This document shows, one piece after another, positions 1 through 10,592 of a stretch of DNA of 64,000 nt (positions are counted from its first letter, which is position 1; every line of letters starts with the position of its first letter). Below the pieces are notes generated by a model that did not search any database, had not been told where the DNA came from, and saw only the letters and a program-made list of their open reading frames with translations. Location: assembly GCF_041222825.1 (NCBI RefSeq), contig NZ_CP139482.1, forward strand, positions 3,539,501 through 3,603,500. Reading direction: 5' to 3'. A program made the translations under genes and the position numbers. This DNA comes from Candidatus Thalassolituus haligoni (GTDB lineage Bacteria; Pseudomonadota; Gammaproteobacteria; Pseudomonadales; Oceanobacteraceae).

Positions 1-1
1 C

Positions 2-1801
2 CGTTACTGGAACAACGACACACCCCTTGAAATGACCATCGGTGCCCCGGACTTGAGCACCTCGGCCAAAACAGGCGAAGACGTGAACTCAGGCAATCTG
101 GCACCAGGAGACACCTTGAGGTTCAGCATTACCGTCGTCAACACCGGCACGATCAGCGCAAACGGCGTAAATGTGACTGATCATCTGCCTTCACAAATCA
201 ATAGTTACACCCTTGTCAGTGCACCAGCCGGCAGCACCAATAACAGCGTCCTGGCACCGGCGGGGGATTACGGTGCCGGTACCGTGGTGATCGATAACAT
301 CACCATTGCCGCCGGAGAGACAGAGACCATTGTTATTGAAGCCGTGATCAGTGCGGCGGCGGTTGATGGCGAAACCGTCGACAACACAGCCATCATCACG
401 GATGCACAGGGCAACAACCTGCAGGTGCAATCTGCCACCCTGACCGTGTCGACCACTTTTACCAGCGGCAGCAACAAGCCACTGTATTTGCAGAATGACC
501 AGACTTTGACACGGGTTGCCTCCACCAGCACCACAGCCATTACCCTTGCCGGTGCCGTCGGCGGCACATCGGCCTCCTGGACATTAACACCAGCGCTGCA
601 AACCGATGTCAGCCTCGACTACAGCAGCGGCACGATTCCGGTTCAACTTATTCTCCAGTCTGAAGCAGGTGGTGGCGGCGGCGGTACTCGCAACCATAAC
701 CTGACCATACGTTTGTTGGCTGACGGCACCGAGATCGCCCGTTACGACAACAATTTGGGCATCAACAGAAACACCCCGACCCAATATTCGCTGGATTTAA
801 CTGTGACCAACCCTCTGGCGCTGTCCTCCGGCGACACTATGAGCGTTGAAATCACCCAGCAAGCCTGTGGTGGCCGTAACGGTACCAACTGTCGTGATTT
901 GTACGTCTATCCGTTCAGTTCCGGCAATACCAGTCAGATCAATCTGACCTCGAATACCGTTATTAACGTCAACAGCCTGGAACCCTACAGCTCTGCCTAT
1001 GCCGCTGGTGCTGTGATGACCAAAGTGATTGAAAACTCGATCGTGTATTTGCGGGCTGTCGTCAGCGACCCGTTTGGCTATAGCGATATCACCAGCGCCC
1101 GCATGACCATCACGGATCCTGCCGGTAACCCGGTCAATGACAGTGGCGGGAGTCCTGTCACCGACCGAGTACTAACGGCTGTTTCATCCAGTGGTGCCTA
1201 TAACACCTACGAACAGGCGATCGAGATACCGGATGGTGCCAGCAGTATTGGCAACTGGGTCGTCACCCTGACGGCCGACGAAGGGTATGAAGGTGATGTA
1301 TACAGCAGCCGTAGCAAGGTTATTCAGGTCTATGGCCGCCCGGAGATGTCGATCACCAAAACGACGCTGGTGATTTATGACCCAGTCAATGGCAGCAACA
1401 ATCCCAAACGTATCCCCGGTGCAGAAATTCTGTACACCCTGACGACCACCAATGCCGGGGATGGCACTGTAGACGAAAACACCCTCGTTATTGTCGACCC
1501 GGTGACCGATCTGATGCCGCTGTTTGTCAGTGATTTACAGAGCGGTAGCCCTATTGGTTTTGTTGATGGCAGCCCCCCTAGCAACTTGACCTTTACCTTC
1601 GAGCAGCTCGACTCCAGCACCGACGATGTCGATTTTTCTGATGATAACGGCGCGACATTTGGCTATGTGCCACAACCCGATGCAGGAGGATATGACGCAG
1701 CTGTCACGCATATTCGCCTGACGCCAAAAGGCGTGATGAGTGAATCCAATGGCAGCAGCAATCCAGCATTTTCCTTTCAATACCAAGTACTTGTAGAGTA
1801 A
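2..1801 (+). CDS. DUF11 repeat surface protein, 5'-truncated by window edge
   Basis: The reading frame is open to the window edge (residues RYWNNDTPLE precede the first ATG at 32), so the N-terminus lies outside. About 600 residues are visible. A DUF11-like module (residues LAPGDTLRFSITVVNTGT) lies near the start, a middle region is rich in Ser, Thr, Gly and Asn, and a second DUF11-like module begins with a DPVNGSNNPKRIPGAE motif near the end. Low Cys, high Thr/Asn/Gly and beta-rich modules fit an exported cell-surface or periplasmic protein. Sixteen bases separate it from the next gene, so it is the first visible member of a five-gene run. The function is unknown; DUF11 domains are usually found in adhesin-like or envelope proteins. 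Confidence 0.75.
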   Translation, partial: RYWNNDTPLEMTIGAPDLSTSAKTGEDVNSGNLAPGDTLRFSITVVNTGTISANGVNVTDHLPSQINSYTLVSAPAGSTNNSVLAPAGDYGAGTVVIDNITIAAGETETIVIEAVISAAAVDGETVDNTAIITDAQGNNLQVQSATLTVSTTFTSGSNKPLYLQNDQTLTRVASTSTTAITLAGAVGGTSASWTLTPALQTDVSLDYSSGTIPVQLILQSEAGGGGGGTRNHNLTIRLLADGTEIARYDNNLGINRNTPTQYSLDLTVTNPLALSSGDTMSVEITQQACGGRNGTNCRDLYVYPFSSGNTSQINLTSNTVINVNSLEPYSSAYAAGAVMTKVIENSIVYLRAVVSDPFGYSDITSARMTITDPAGNPVNDSGGSPVTDRVLTAVSSSGAYNTYEQAIEIPDGASSIGNWVVTLTADEGYEGDVYSSRSKVIQVYGRPEMSITKTTLVIYDPVNGSNNPKRIPGAEILYTLTTTNAGDGTVDENTLVIVDPVTDLMPLFVSDLQSGSPIGFVDGSPPSNLTFTFEQLDSSTDDVDFSDDNGATFGYVPQPDAGGYDAAVTHIRLTPKGVMSESNGSSNPAFSFQYQVLVE

Positions 1802-1817
1802 CGGAGGTTTTTTACTC

Positions 1818-2867
1818 ATGACAACGCTTAACCGGGCATTCAAACTGCTCACCGGCACACTGGCCGCCATGGCCAGTTCTGCGGCATTGGCGATTGGTAC
1901 CCCTGCGGGTACCGAAATCACCAACACCGCCAGCGCCACCTTTGACCTGCCAGGCGGTACTACTGGCCTGACCAAAAGTGCCGAAGTCAAACTGAGCGTT
2001 CTGGAACTGATTAACGTCAACGTGACTTCCCAGAACAGCGGCAACGTATCCACGATTGCTGGCGCAACAGATCAGGTTCTGACGTACGTTGTTACCAACA
2101 CTGGTAACGGCGCGGAAGACTTTGAGATCAGTCTGGATCAACTGACTTCCGACGATTTTGACGCTCTCAATGTACGTATCTACCAGGATACTGACGGCAA
2201 CGGTACCTACACCCCAGGCACTGACACTCTGCTGACATCCGGTTCCAGCTCCATCGGCCTGACTGCCGATGATGATCAAACCATTTTCATCCTCCTGGAT
2301 ATTCCTAACACCGGTTCCGAAGCGGCAGGGGATATCGGCCAGCTGAAGCTGTCCGCCATTTCGGAAACCGTGGTCTCCCATGGCGGTGCCAGTCCAGCCC
2401 CTGGCGACCTGATGGCCGGTGTTGGTAGCGGTGGTGCCAACGATGCCGTTATTGGCAATTCCTACACCGACGCCGCCACCGGCGCCCTCGAAATCGGCAC
2501 TGGCGCCGGTAGCGCCACCGTCAATATGACCAAGACCGTCTTCCGTGTGGTTGATCCCTTCGGTGGCAGCAGCATGGTGCCTGGCTCAATCATCACTTAT
2601 CAGATCGATGCCACTGTTGCCAACGGTTCTGTAGACAACCTGGTTATCAGCGATGAGCTGCCAGGTGAGCTGACCTACAAAGCCAACTCGATTGTGCAAA
2701 TCGACACCCTGACCAGCACCAGCACTCCACTGACCGACACCGCAACGGATGCTGACGCCGGATCGTTTGACTCTGCTGCAGGCAGTAACGGCACGGTTTT
2801 TGTCACGTTGGGCACCCAGGCAGCCGGCGCCAGTTTCCGCGTCCAGCTGCAAGCTGAAATCAAGTAA
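1818..2867 (+). CDS. Secreted DUF11-domain protein
   Basis: This 349-residue protein has a clear Sec signal peptide (MTTLNRAFKLLTGTLAAMAS, then an ALA cleavage site near residue 25). The mature start IGTPAGTEITNTASATF is shared almost word for word with the proteins encoded at 3369-4586 and 4590-10463. The C-terminal third contains a DUF11 module (MTKTVFRVVDPFGGSSMVPG and then ITYQIDATV) like the ends of its neighbours. An SD-like GGAGG precedes the ATG. It probably acts outside the inner membrane as a structural or adhesive subunit; this is inferred from domain type and context only. Confidence 0.8.
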   Translation: MTTLNRAFKLLTGTLAAMASSAALAIGTPAGTEITNTASATFDLPGGTTGLTKSAEVKLSVLELINVNVTSQNSGNVSTIAGATDQVLTYVVTNTGNGAEDFEISLDQLTSDDFDALNVRIYQDTDGNGTYTPGTDTLLTSGSSSIGLTADDDQTIFILLDIPNTGSEAAGDIGQLKLSAISETVVSHGGASPAPGDLMAGVGSGGANDAVIGNSYTDAATGALEIGTGAGSATVNMTKTVFRVVDPFGGSSMVPGSIITYQIDATVANGSVDNLVISDELPGELTYKANSIVQIDTLTSTSTPLTDTATDADAGSFDSAAGSNGTVFVTLGTQAAGASFRVQLQAEIK

Positions 2868-2882
2868 TCAAAGGGCATTCCT

Positions 2883-3350
2883 ATGAAGATAATTCGCGCA
2901 TTTGTTATCGGTTTGATACTGACACCTCTGGCCGCCATGGCCGATGTCACGCTGGTAAACCAAGCCTTCAAAATTGTACTGAAGCAACAGCAAGACGGCT
3001 CGGTGACCGAAGAATGGCAATCGCTGGACAAGATTGTCCCCGGTGACATCGTTGGCTATCGCATTGAATACGCCAACACGGGAACCGAGGCCGCCACCTC
3101 CGTCGCCATCAATAATCCGATTCCTGAAAAAACCACCTACATTGCCAACAGCGCCACAGGCCTGAACAGCAAGGTGACCTATTCCGCAGACAACGGGCAA
3201 GCCTTTGCCCGCGCTGCCGAATTGTTCGTTGTAAAAGACGGCAAGCAACAACTGGCACGCCCTGAAGAGATTACCCATATCCGCTGGAACCTGGATGCAA
3301 TAGCCCCGGCTTCAAAGGGTACGGTTGAATTCAAAGTACGTGTTAACTAA
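2883..3350 (+). CDS. Small secreted protein of the DUF11 cluster
   Basis: The product has 155 residues with a signal peptide MKIIRAFVIGLILTPLAAMA. The remaining ~135 residues look like a single DUF11/Ig-like beta domain (VPGDIVGYRIEYANTGTEAA, then INNPIPEKTTYIANSA, the usual DUF11 'conflict' and 'NP.P..t.Y' signatures). It sits 15 bases after the preceding gene and 18 before the next, so co-transcription is likely. It is the only single-domain member of the run and could be a minor subunit or chaperone-like partner of the larger proteins. The function is not recognised. Confidence 0.75.
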   Translation: MKIIRAFVIGLILTPLAAMADVTLVNQAFKIVLKQQQDGSVTEEWQSLDKIVPGDIVGYRIEYANTGTEAATSVAINNPIPEKTTYIANSATGLNSKVTYSADNGQAFARAAELFVVKDGKQQLARPEEITHIRWNLDAIAPASKGTVEFKVRVN

Positions 3351-3368
3351 CCCCGGGAGAGAACTACC

Positions 3369-4586
3369 ATGAAACTGCACAACGCCCTTTGGGTTCCTGC
3401 TGTTATTGGCGCACTGAGCGGTATGGCAACCAATGCCTACGCCGTCGGCACCACGGCAGGTACCACGATTAACAACACCGCAACGCTGGACTTTAAAGTC
3501 GGTGCTACCGATCAGCCGCAGGTTGAGTCCACCCCCACTATTGGCGGTACACCTGGCGACCCCACCAGCTTTGTTGTTGACGTCAAGGTCAACTTCTCAG
3601 TTGACCGTCTGGCCACCACCACCTACACCGTCACCAACGATGGCCTCGAGACCACCGTAATGGCGTACAAGATTACCAACCTGAGTAACGCACCACTGGA
3701 CTTCTCTTTGGCTGCTATTGATCAGATGGCAACCGCTGGCACGGTGGCGGTTACAGGTGGTGATCCGGCCACTAACCCGGTAGCTGATACCATAGACAAC
3801 GCCCTGACCGCAGTTAAATACTATGAGTCGGATGATGCGATTCTGGATACCGGAGCAGATACCGAGATTACCGGTACTCTGGTCACTTCCCAGCTGACCA
3901 CCACCACATTGGCCGATGGCGCAACAAACGCAACAGACGATATTACCTATATCTATGTCACCGCGACCGATATCGGCTTTGAAGGTACTGACGCCGACAT
4001 CCTTGGTCTGGAGACGACCGTCTCGGGTCGTAATGCCCTGATCAGCAGCGTTCAAACCGATATCACCACCGAAACAACGGCCGCAGACAGCGTTGGTGCT
4101 GTCGATATCGTTCATGCAGATATCGCCGATAGTGCCAAGAACGAAGAAACCACTACCGATGCCCTCGAACTGACCTTCCCGATACTGGAACTGGTGAAAA
4201 CCCAGGCCATTTCTGAAGACCCAATCAACGGTACCACCAATCCGAAGTTCATCCCGGGGGCGGTCGTCACCTATACCCTGACACTGACCAATACCGGCCG
4301 AGGTACTGCGACCAACGCTGTGATTGCGGATACGCTGGTATCGAGCCTGCGCTTTGGTGATGCGATTAACGGCACCGATCTGTTCACTCTCGACTTCACC
4401 GATAACAGCGCCGGAACAACCACGCCGACCACTCTGACGCCAGCAGTGGATACGGACGAAGGTGAAGTCGCGACCGACAGCTCAGGTGCAAGCCCGATTG
4501 ATACCGTCACGGTTGATCTGGGTACCGGTTTGCAGATGGAAGCCGACGACATCGCGGTGGTTAAGTTTGAAGTCACCATCCAGTAA
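3369..4586 (+). CDS. Secreted DUF11-domain protein
   Basis: The product has 405 residues. A signal peptide ends at the residues NAYA, and the mature protein starts VGTTAGTTINNTATLDF, the same N-terminal module as the gene at 1818. The C-terminal DUF11 module begins LELVKTQAISEDPINGTTNP and continues KFIPGAVVTYTLTLTNTGRG. ATG is preceded by GGGAGAG. The gene lies between the 155-aa protein and the giant OmpA-domain protein, three bases upstream of the latter's annotated start. It is Thr/Asp rich and Cys-free, consistent with an extracellular subunit. The role is inferred from context. Confidence 0.78.
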   Translation: MKLHNALWVPAVIGALSGMATNAYAVGTTAGTTINNTATLDFKVGATDQPQVESTPTIGGTPGDPTSFVVDVKVNFSVDRLATTTYTVTNDGLETTVMAYKITNLSNAPLDFSLAAIDQMATAGTVAVTGGDPATNPVADTIDNALTAVKYYESDDAILDTGADTEITGTLVTSQLTTTTLADGATNATDDITYIYVTATDIGFEGTDADILGLETTVSGRNALISSVQTDITTETTAADSVGAVDIVHADIADSAKNEETTTDALELTFPILELVKTQAISEDPINGTTNPKFIPGAVVTYTLTLTNTGRGTATNAVIADTLVSSLRFGDAINGTDLFTLDFTDNSAGTTTPTTLTPAVDTDEGEVATDSSGASPIDTVTVDLGTGLQMEADDIAVVKFEVTIQ

Positions 4587-4589
4587 CGC

Positions 4590-7500
4590 ATGCCTCACTT
4601 TCCTGGGTTGAACATGCGTTATGGCCGCTCAGCACACGGGGTTATGCCCCGGGTGCTGACGCGTCCATACCTGCGCCCGGGAGTAGCGTTATTGGTGATT
4701 GGTATTAGTGGGTGGAGCCATGCAGTAACACCCGCCAATACTGAAATTACCAACCATGCCAGTGCCAATTACCAGGTTGGCCAAACGTCCATGCGCCAAT
4801 CAGCATCAGCGACCTTTACCACTGGCAGTATCAGTTTTGCCCCTGCAGCCACCAGCGCAACTCTGGATTTACTTCACTTCAGTGGGGCAAGCGGCTCTGA
4901 ACAGGTTGCGATTTCCGCTTCAGAATGTGCCGATAGTACAGGTAACTTTACCGCCAACAACCACTTCACCGATCTCTCAGGTAGCACCCAGAATCTACCT
5001 GGCGATTACGGTATCAGTGCGCTGGAATATGGTTTCAAGGTCGGCGAACCCTTACTGGTGCGAGTGGAAGATCAGGACAAAAATCTTAACCCGGTACGGA
5101 TTGACCAGATTACGGTTACCCTTTCCAACAACGAGGGCAGCGATTACGAAACCCTGCGCTTGAGTGAATCCGATATCAACAGCGGCATTTTCTACGGTGT
5201 GATCAATACCGTGAGCGCAGACGACCGTGTCGTCAGCTATAACTGCGCACTGTCGGTATCCACCAACTCGGGTATTACCGCGTCGTATATCGACTCGACC
5301 GACGCAACCGATACCGTCAAGGATACCGGCACCTTTGATCCCTACAGCCGGGTATTCGACGCCAGCACCGGCGAACTACTGAACGGTATTCAGGTTACTC
5401 TCATCGACAACAGCACCGGTCTACCCGCCACGGTGTACGATGACGATGGCATTACCCCGTACACTGCCACACTGACCACTGGCCCAACCGCCAGCATTAG
5501 TGCGGCAGACACCATGGCGACCAACGTCAGCTTTCCGGATGGCAGTTTCCGCTTCCCGTATTTGCCAAACGGTGAATATCGACTGGAATTTAAAACTCCC
5601 ACCAATTACCAGATTCCGTCCGCCACCAGCAATGCGGCCATTGCGGCGCTGGATGGTGGCTTTCTTATCAACGCCATTTCCCGTGGTGGCGCGTTTACCG
5701 TGAGCAGTCATCTCTTTGTTACCGACGTTCCCGCCGATCGCCTCGACACCGGCGTACTGTTGAAAAAATCGGCCAATGTCACGTCAGCCGCCATTGGTGA
5801 CTTCATCAAATACAGCGTCACCTTAACACTTGCAGATGTTGCCCTGAGCGATGGCCAACTGTCCGATCAATTACCCGTGGGGCTGACATACCAGCCAGGC
5901 TCGGCCTATTTCGCTGGAGAGAAACTTGCCGATCCAGACATCAGCCGTAACGGCCGTACCCTGCGATTCAGCATCCCGGACGTTGCCGCCAACTCATCCG
6001 CCAGCCTCAGCTACGTGACTCAGGTAGCGGCCAACGCCAAAGGCTCGCTGGTGAATACCGTCAACCTTATCGACGACGTTTTAAGTACCAATGAGGCAAC
6101 GGCTCGCGTCAAAGTGAACGACGATTTTTATCGTGACTATGCGCGCCTGTTTGGCCGGGTTTATATCGGCGACTGTGACAACACCACCGAACAGATTGGC
6201 GTCGCTGACGTGCGTCTGTTCATGGAAGACGGCACCTACGTTGTCACCGACGAAAACGGTGAATGGCACATTGAACATGTTCGCCCAGGCAGCCACGTCG
6301 TCCAGCTGGATACCATCACCCTGCCCGGCAACCTGGAATTACAGGCCTGTGACAACCTCGGTTTTCATGCTGGCCGGGATTTCAGCCAGTTTGTCGATTT
6401 ACAGCCAGGTTCCCTGTGGCGGGTTGATTACACCCTCAAACCGAAAATACCGCCATCGGGTGAAGTCAGCCAGAAACTGCTGCAAACCCTGGTGCCAATG
6501 AGCGCATCAGAACGCACAACATTGGCAGAGTATCACTCACCAGTCAGCGAGTTGCTGTCCTACGCCTTTACCCTGAACGGTGAAGGCTTGGCGATACAGA
6601 ATGTCCGCAGCATGATCTCCTTGCCAGCAGGCGTTGCCTATGTGCCGGGCAGCAGCCAAGTCGATTCATACCCCAGTGCAGACCCAAAAAATTACACGGG
6701 CACGCTGGTATTCGATCTGGGCGACAAGCCAGAACAGTGGCAACAGCTCATCACCTTTAACGGCGTTGTGACCGACCAGGCAGTAGCCGGTGACCTGACC
6801 ACCAAAGCCGTTACCCTGTTTGAAGTCGGTGAGCAAAAAAACCTGAAAATCACACCAGTCACGACACTGGCTAAACTGCGTATTCCGCCACCGCAGGGAG
6901 TGCTGGAACAACCAGAGCAACCCAAGTTTGAAGTTTTCTTTGCCGAGCTGTCTGACAACGACCAGATGACCCTGGATGGCGTGGTCAACCGTCTGCTGGA
7001 TCTGAAAAACATCCAGCTGGAAGTGGTCGGCCACACCGACCGCACCCGCATCGCCCCCCGCAGCCGTCATATTTTTCCTGATAACCAGGCCCTGTCAGAA
7101 GCCCGTGCCGATGCCGTGGCAGACTATATTAAAGACAAGCTGAAGCTGACCGATGACCAGATCAAGGCGGAAGGCCGTGGCCAAGTCGACCCGATTGCGA
7201 CGAATACCACCACCGAGGGCCGGGCCAAAAACCGGCGAGTCGAAGTCAACCTGCTGGCCGCAGAAGCGAACGTCCAACTGGAATCCGTCGGTGCTCAAAT
7301 TGAATCCGAGAAAATACAAGCCAGTCTCGACTCACTGAGAATCAAGCGTCATCGCAAAACGGTTGACCTGGATCAGAATGAATTTTCCGAGCAAGAGAAG
7401 ATGCCATCCTTCGATGAAAACTGGTTTGCCAGCCAACCAGAAACAGCCGGATGGGTATGGCCACAACTGGATCGCAGTGCCTCTATTTCTGCCGTCAACA

Positions 7501-10463
7501 TTGCCATTCGCCACACCAGAGATCAGCTCATCAAGCTGAAACTGAATGGCGAGCCAGTCTCCATGCTCAACCTCGAAGGGGTTTTCCGCAGTCGCGCACG
7601 AAACCTGATGGTCACCACCTGGAAAGGCATCAGCATTAATACCGGTGCCAACCGCTTCTCGGTCGATGTCCTGAACAAGAATGGAGAGCGGCTGGAAACC
7701 ATTGATGCCCGCGTTCAACTGTCAGAACAGTCCGCCAACGCCAGACTGGAGCCAGAACTCAGCACCCTGGTGGCCGACGGGATTACCACACCGGTGATTG
7801 CGGTACGCCTGACCGACCGCGATGGCTACCCGCTGCACACCAACCTGCAAATCAGCACCGCCGTTGAATCACCCTACACCCTCTACTCCGAACAGAGCGA
7901 AACCGAATCCAGCCCGCTGAATGAAAGCTCGCAGAACTTCTATCAAGTGGGCCAGGATGGTGTGGTTCGTATTACGCTGGCCCCCACCAACCGCTCCGGT
8001 GAAGCCGTACTGGTGTTTAACCACGCCGACGGCCAGAGTGAAGAAATCCGCGCCTGGCTGAAACCGGAACCACGCGAATGGATTCTGGTCGGGCTGGGCG
8101 ACATGACCGTTGGTTTTAATTCAACCTCCGGCGACGCCGCAGGACTCAACGCCACTGGCGTTGATAACAACATTTACCATGATGGCCGAGTCGCCTTTTA
8201 CAGCCAGGGCCGAGTCTCGGGCGAGTGGCTGCTGACGGCTGCCTATGACAGTGGTAAACCCCAGGCAGAAGCCTTCTCGCAGCTGATTAACGCCGACGAG
8301 TACTACACCCTCTACGGCGACGCCAGCAACCAACAGCTCGATGCCAGCTCCGGCCGCAAACTTTATGTACGCCTGGAGCGTAACCGCTTCTATACCATGT
8401 TTGGTGATATCGACACCGACCTCGACCAGACTGAACTAGGCCAATACAGCCGCCGCATGACCGGCCTGCAAACCGCCTACCAAGGTGAAAATGTCGAAGC
8501 GACAGCGTTTGTATCACAAACCGACAACGGTTTTATCCGTGACGAAATCCAAGGTGATGGCACCTCGGGCCTATACCGGTTGAGCCGCAAAAACCTGGTA
8601 AAAAGCAGCGAATCGCTGACTCTGGAAGTCCATGACCGCTACCGTAGCGAGTTGGTGATTAGCACCGAACCTCTGCTGCGTGACTATGACTACGTCATCG
8701 ATTACGAAGACGGCACCATTTATTTCAAACAGGCAATTCGGGCCACCGATGATGCATTTAACCCTCGCTATATCGTGGCCGAATACGAAGTCGATGATCA
8801 ACAACTGGGTTACGTGGCCGGTGGTCGTGCCGGAGTTAAATTTTTTGATCGCCAACTCAAGGCTGGCGTATCCGCAGTGAACGTCAACCAGCCCGACCAT
8901 GAAGGCCAACTGACCGCTGTCGATACCACACTCAAGCTAGGTAACACCGAAATCACCGGTGAAGTTGGCCAAAGCAGCAAAAAAACCATTGCAGGTGAAT
9001 TCAGTGGCAACGCCTATCTGCTCGATGTCACTCATCGCAGCGAAAACCTGCAGACCCGCGCCTATATCCGCCGCCAGGGCGAACGTTATGGTGTTGATGA
9101 CAACGAAGACAGCGAAAATGACTCACGCAAGGAAGGCATTGAAGGCACCTGGTTTATTGGTGACAGGGATCAGCTGTCGCTGACAGCCTTCCACCACCAT
9201 GAACTGTCTACCGGCCTCGATACCTATCAGGGCCAGGGCGACTGGACCCGCGCGATAGATGACAGTAACCGCCTCACTTTCGGGGTCATTAACGCCCAGG
9301 CAGAGAGTGAAACAGACACCGTGTTTGCCGATCAGCTATCGGCGGGTATCTCCAGCACCTTCTTTGAAGAACGGCTGACCACCAACGCCACCGTACTGGC
9401 CAATTATACCCGTCGCAGTGAAGCTCAGGATCAGCTGATCTTCTCGGCAGACTACAAGTTGACCAATAAAACCTCCGTGTTCAGTACAATGGAAACGGGC
9501 TTTGCCCGTGAAGCCTCGCAACGCATTGGACTGGGTGTGCGTACCAGCCCATGGCGAGGTGCCATTGCTGAGCAGAGTGTTGAGCAAGTTCGACAGGATG
9601 ACGCCTATCAGCTCATGGCGCTGTCGGGACTGAGTCAAGAATTTATTATTGATGAACGCTGGACCGCCAGTCTGGGATTCGATCAAGCTCGTAACATTGA
9701 AGCCAACCAGCCAGCCGAAAGCGCCGACCAGACCGAAGACTATTACGCGCTGCGTACCGGGGTGAGCTACAACACCCAACCCTGGCAGTGGAACAACCGG
9801 CTGGAATACCGAGACGGCCGAGAAACCGACAAATGGGTCGTTTCCTCCGCGCTTTACCACCCGATCAGTGACACCTTGTCTACCGGTGCCAGTCTGGACT
9901 TCTTCCGCTCCATGGCAGGCAGCATTTACAGTCAACAACTGGATGCCATGTTTGACTTGGCACTGCGCCCGCAACAGGCTCGCTATGCCGCCTTGTGGCA
10001 AACGCGCTGGCTGCAGACTGCGGATGGCGGTAACCACACACCCGATCGCACTCGCAAGCTGATTAACAACATTCATGCTAACTGGATGTTCACCAGTCGC
10101 GATCAGCTTGCCGGGCAGTACGGATTGAAACGGGTGCTGAGTCAATACGATGGCGACGACTACGCGGCTTCGATCGACTATATGGCTGGAGAATGGCGTC
10201 ACCACCTGACCGACCGCTGGGACGTTGGTGCCCATGGCCGCCGCCTGCACAGCTATGAAGCTGGCCAGTCGGAACATGGCACCGGTTTCTCGCTAGGCTG
10301 GATTCCCAAAACCAACGTCTGGCTGGGTGTGGGCTATAACTTTTCCGGCTTTATCGACAGTGATTTTTCGGCGGCTAACTACACTGCCCAGGGTGTCTTT
10401 CTGAAAATCCGCTTCAAGGCGGACCAGCAGTCGCTGGCGGCGATGCGCTCGTCGTTTGATTGA
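4590..10463 (+). CDS. Giant DUF11/OmpA-domain envelope protein with probable C-terminal beta-barrel
   Basis: The product has 1957 residues. In order: an N-terminal hydrophobic export segment (about residues 30-50), the shared TPANTEITNHASANY module, a DUF11 domain (about 390-510), a carboxypeptidase-regulatory-like beta domain (about 517-620), another DUF11-like stretch (about 650-770), an OmpA C-terminal peptidoglycan-binding domain (about 780-890, with VVGHTDRTR and GRAKNRRVEV), Ig-like repeats, and from about 1165 to the end alternating amphipathic strands ending in GVFLKIRFKADQ, typical of an outer-membrane barrel. The start is uncertain: no good Shine-Dalgarno precedes 4590, and ATGs at 4614 and 4644 are alternatives. 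It may anchor or export the neighbouring DUF11 proteins; that role is inference. Confidence 0.82.
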   Translation: MPHFPGLNMRYGRSAHGVMPRVLTRPYLRPGVALLVIGISGWSHAVTPANTEITNHASANYQVGQTSMRQSASATFTTGSISFAPAATSATLDLLHFSGASGSEQVAISASECADSTGNFTANNHFTDLSGSTQNLPGDYGISALEYGFKVGEPLLVRVEDQDKNLNPVRIDQITVTLSNNEGSDYETLRLSESDINSGIFYGVINTVSADDRVVSYNCALSVSTNSGITASYIDSTDATDTVKDTGTFDPYSRVFDASTGELLNGIQVTLIDNSTGLPATVYDDDGITPYTATLTTGPTASISAADTMATNVSFPDGSFRFPYLPNGEYRLEFKTPTNYQIPSATSNAAIAALDGGFLINAISRGGAFTVSSHLFVTDVPADRLDTGVLLKKSANVTSAAIGDFIKYSVTLTLADVALSDGQLSDQLPVGLTYQPGSAYFAGEKLADPDISRNGRTLRFSIPDVAANSSASLSYVTQVAANAKGSLVNTVNLIDDVLSTNEATARVKVNDDFYRDYARLFGRVYIGDCDNTTEQIGVADVRLFMEDGTYVVTDENGEWHIEHVRPGSHVVQLDTITLPGNLELQACDNLGFHAGRDFSQFVDLQPGSLWRVDYTLKPKIPPSGEVSQKLLQTLVPMSASERTTLAEYHSPVSELLSYAFTLNGEGLAIQNVRSMISLPAGVAYVPGSSQVDSYPSADPKNYTGTLVFDLGDKPEQWQQLITFNGVVTDQAVAGDLTTKAVTLFEVGEQKNLKITPVTTLAKLRIPPPQGVLEQPEQPKFEVFFAELSDNDQMTLDGVVNRLLDLKNIQLEVVGHTDRTRIAPRSRHIFPDNQALSEARADAVADYIKDKLKLTDDQIKAEGRGQVDPIATNTTTEGRAKNRRVEVNLLAAEANVQLESVGAQIESEKIQASLDSLRIKRHRKTVDLDQNEFSEQEKMPSFDENWFASQPETAGWVWPQLDRSASISAVNIAIRHTRDQLIKLKLNGEPVSMLNLEGVFRSRARNLMVTTWKGISINTGANRFSVDVLNKNGERLETIDARVQLSEQSANARLEPELSTLVADGITTPVIAVRLTDRDGYPLHTNLQISTAVESPYTLYSEQSETESSPLNESSQNFYQVGQDGVVRITLAPTNRSGEAVLVFNHADGQSEEIRAWLKPEPREWILVGLGDMTVGFNSTSGDAAGLNATGVDNNIYHDGRVAFYSQGRVSGEWLLTAAYDSGKPQAEAFSQLINADEYYTLYGDASNQQLDASSGRKLYVRLERNRFYTMFGDIDTDLDQTELGQYSRRMTGLQTAYQGENVEATAFVSQTDNGFIRDEIQGDGTSGLYRLSRKNLVKSSESLTLEVHDRYRSELVISTEPLLRDYDYVIDYEDGTIYFKQAIRATDDAFNPRYIVAEYEVDDQQLGYVAGGRAGVKFFDRQLKAGVSAVNVNQPDHEGQLTAVDTTLKLGNTEITGEVGQSSKKTIAGEFSGNAYLLDVTHRSENLQTRAYIRRQGERYGVDDNEDSENDSRKEGIEGTWFIGDRDQLSLTAFHHHELSTGLDTYQGQGDWTRAIDDSNRLTFGVINAQAESETDTVFADQLSAGISSTFFEERLTTNATVLANYTRRSEAQDQLIFSADYKLTNKTSVFSTMETGFAREASQRIGLGVRTSPWRGAIAEQSVEQVRQDDAYQLMALSGLSQEFIIDERWTASLGFDQARNIEANQPAESADQTEDYYALRTGVSYNTQPWQWNNRLEYRDGRETDKWVVSSALYHPISDTLSTGASLDFFRSMAGSIYSQQLDAMFDLALRPQQARYAALWQTRWLQTADGGNHTPDRTRKLINNIHANWMFTSRDQLAGQYGLKRVLSQYDGDDYAASIDYMAGEWRHHLTDRWDVGAHGRRLHSYEAGQSEHGTGFSLGWIPKTNVWLGVGYNFSGFIDSDFSAANYTAQGVFLKIRFKADQQSLAAMRSSFD

Positions 10464-10592
10464 TTCCGTTTGATTGACCCGATTGAACCAATGCCTCACG
10501 TCTAGCCCAAATGACTAATTTTCAGACAAACGCTTCTTTCGACCAGACGGTTTTTGTATAGTTCTGTCACATCCGTCTGCAGGAAGCTACAC

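Noticed and set aside
9336..10277. 313-aa minus-strand open frame
   Set aside because: It lies wholly inside the barrel-coding part of the giant gene, in antisense, with low-complexity composition and no family resemblance.
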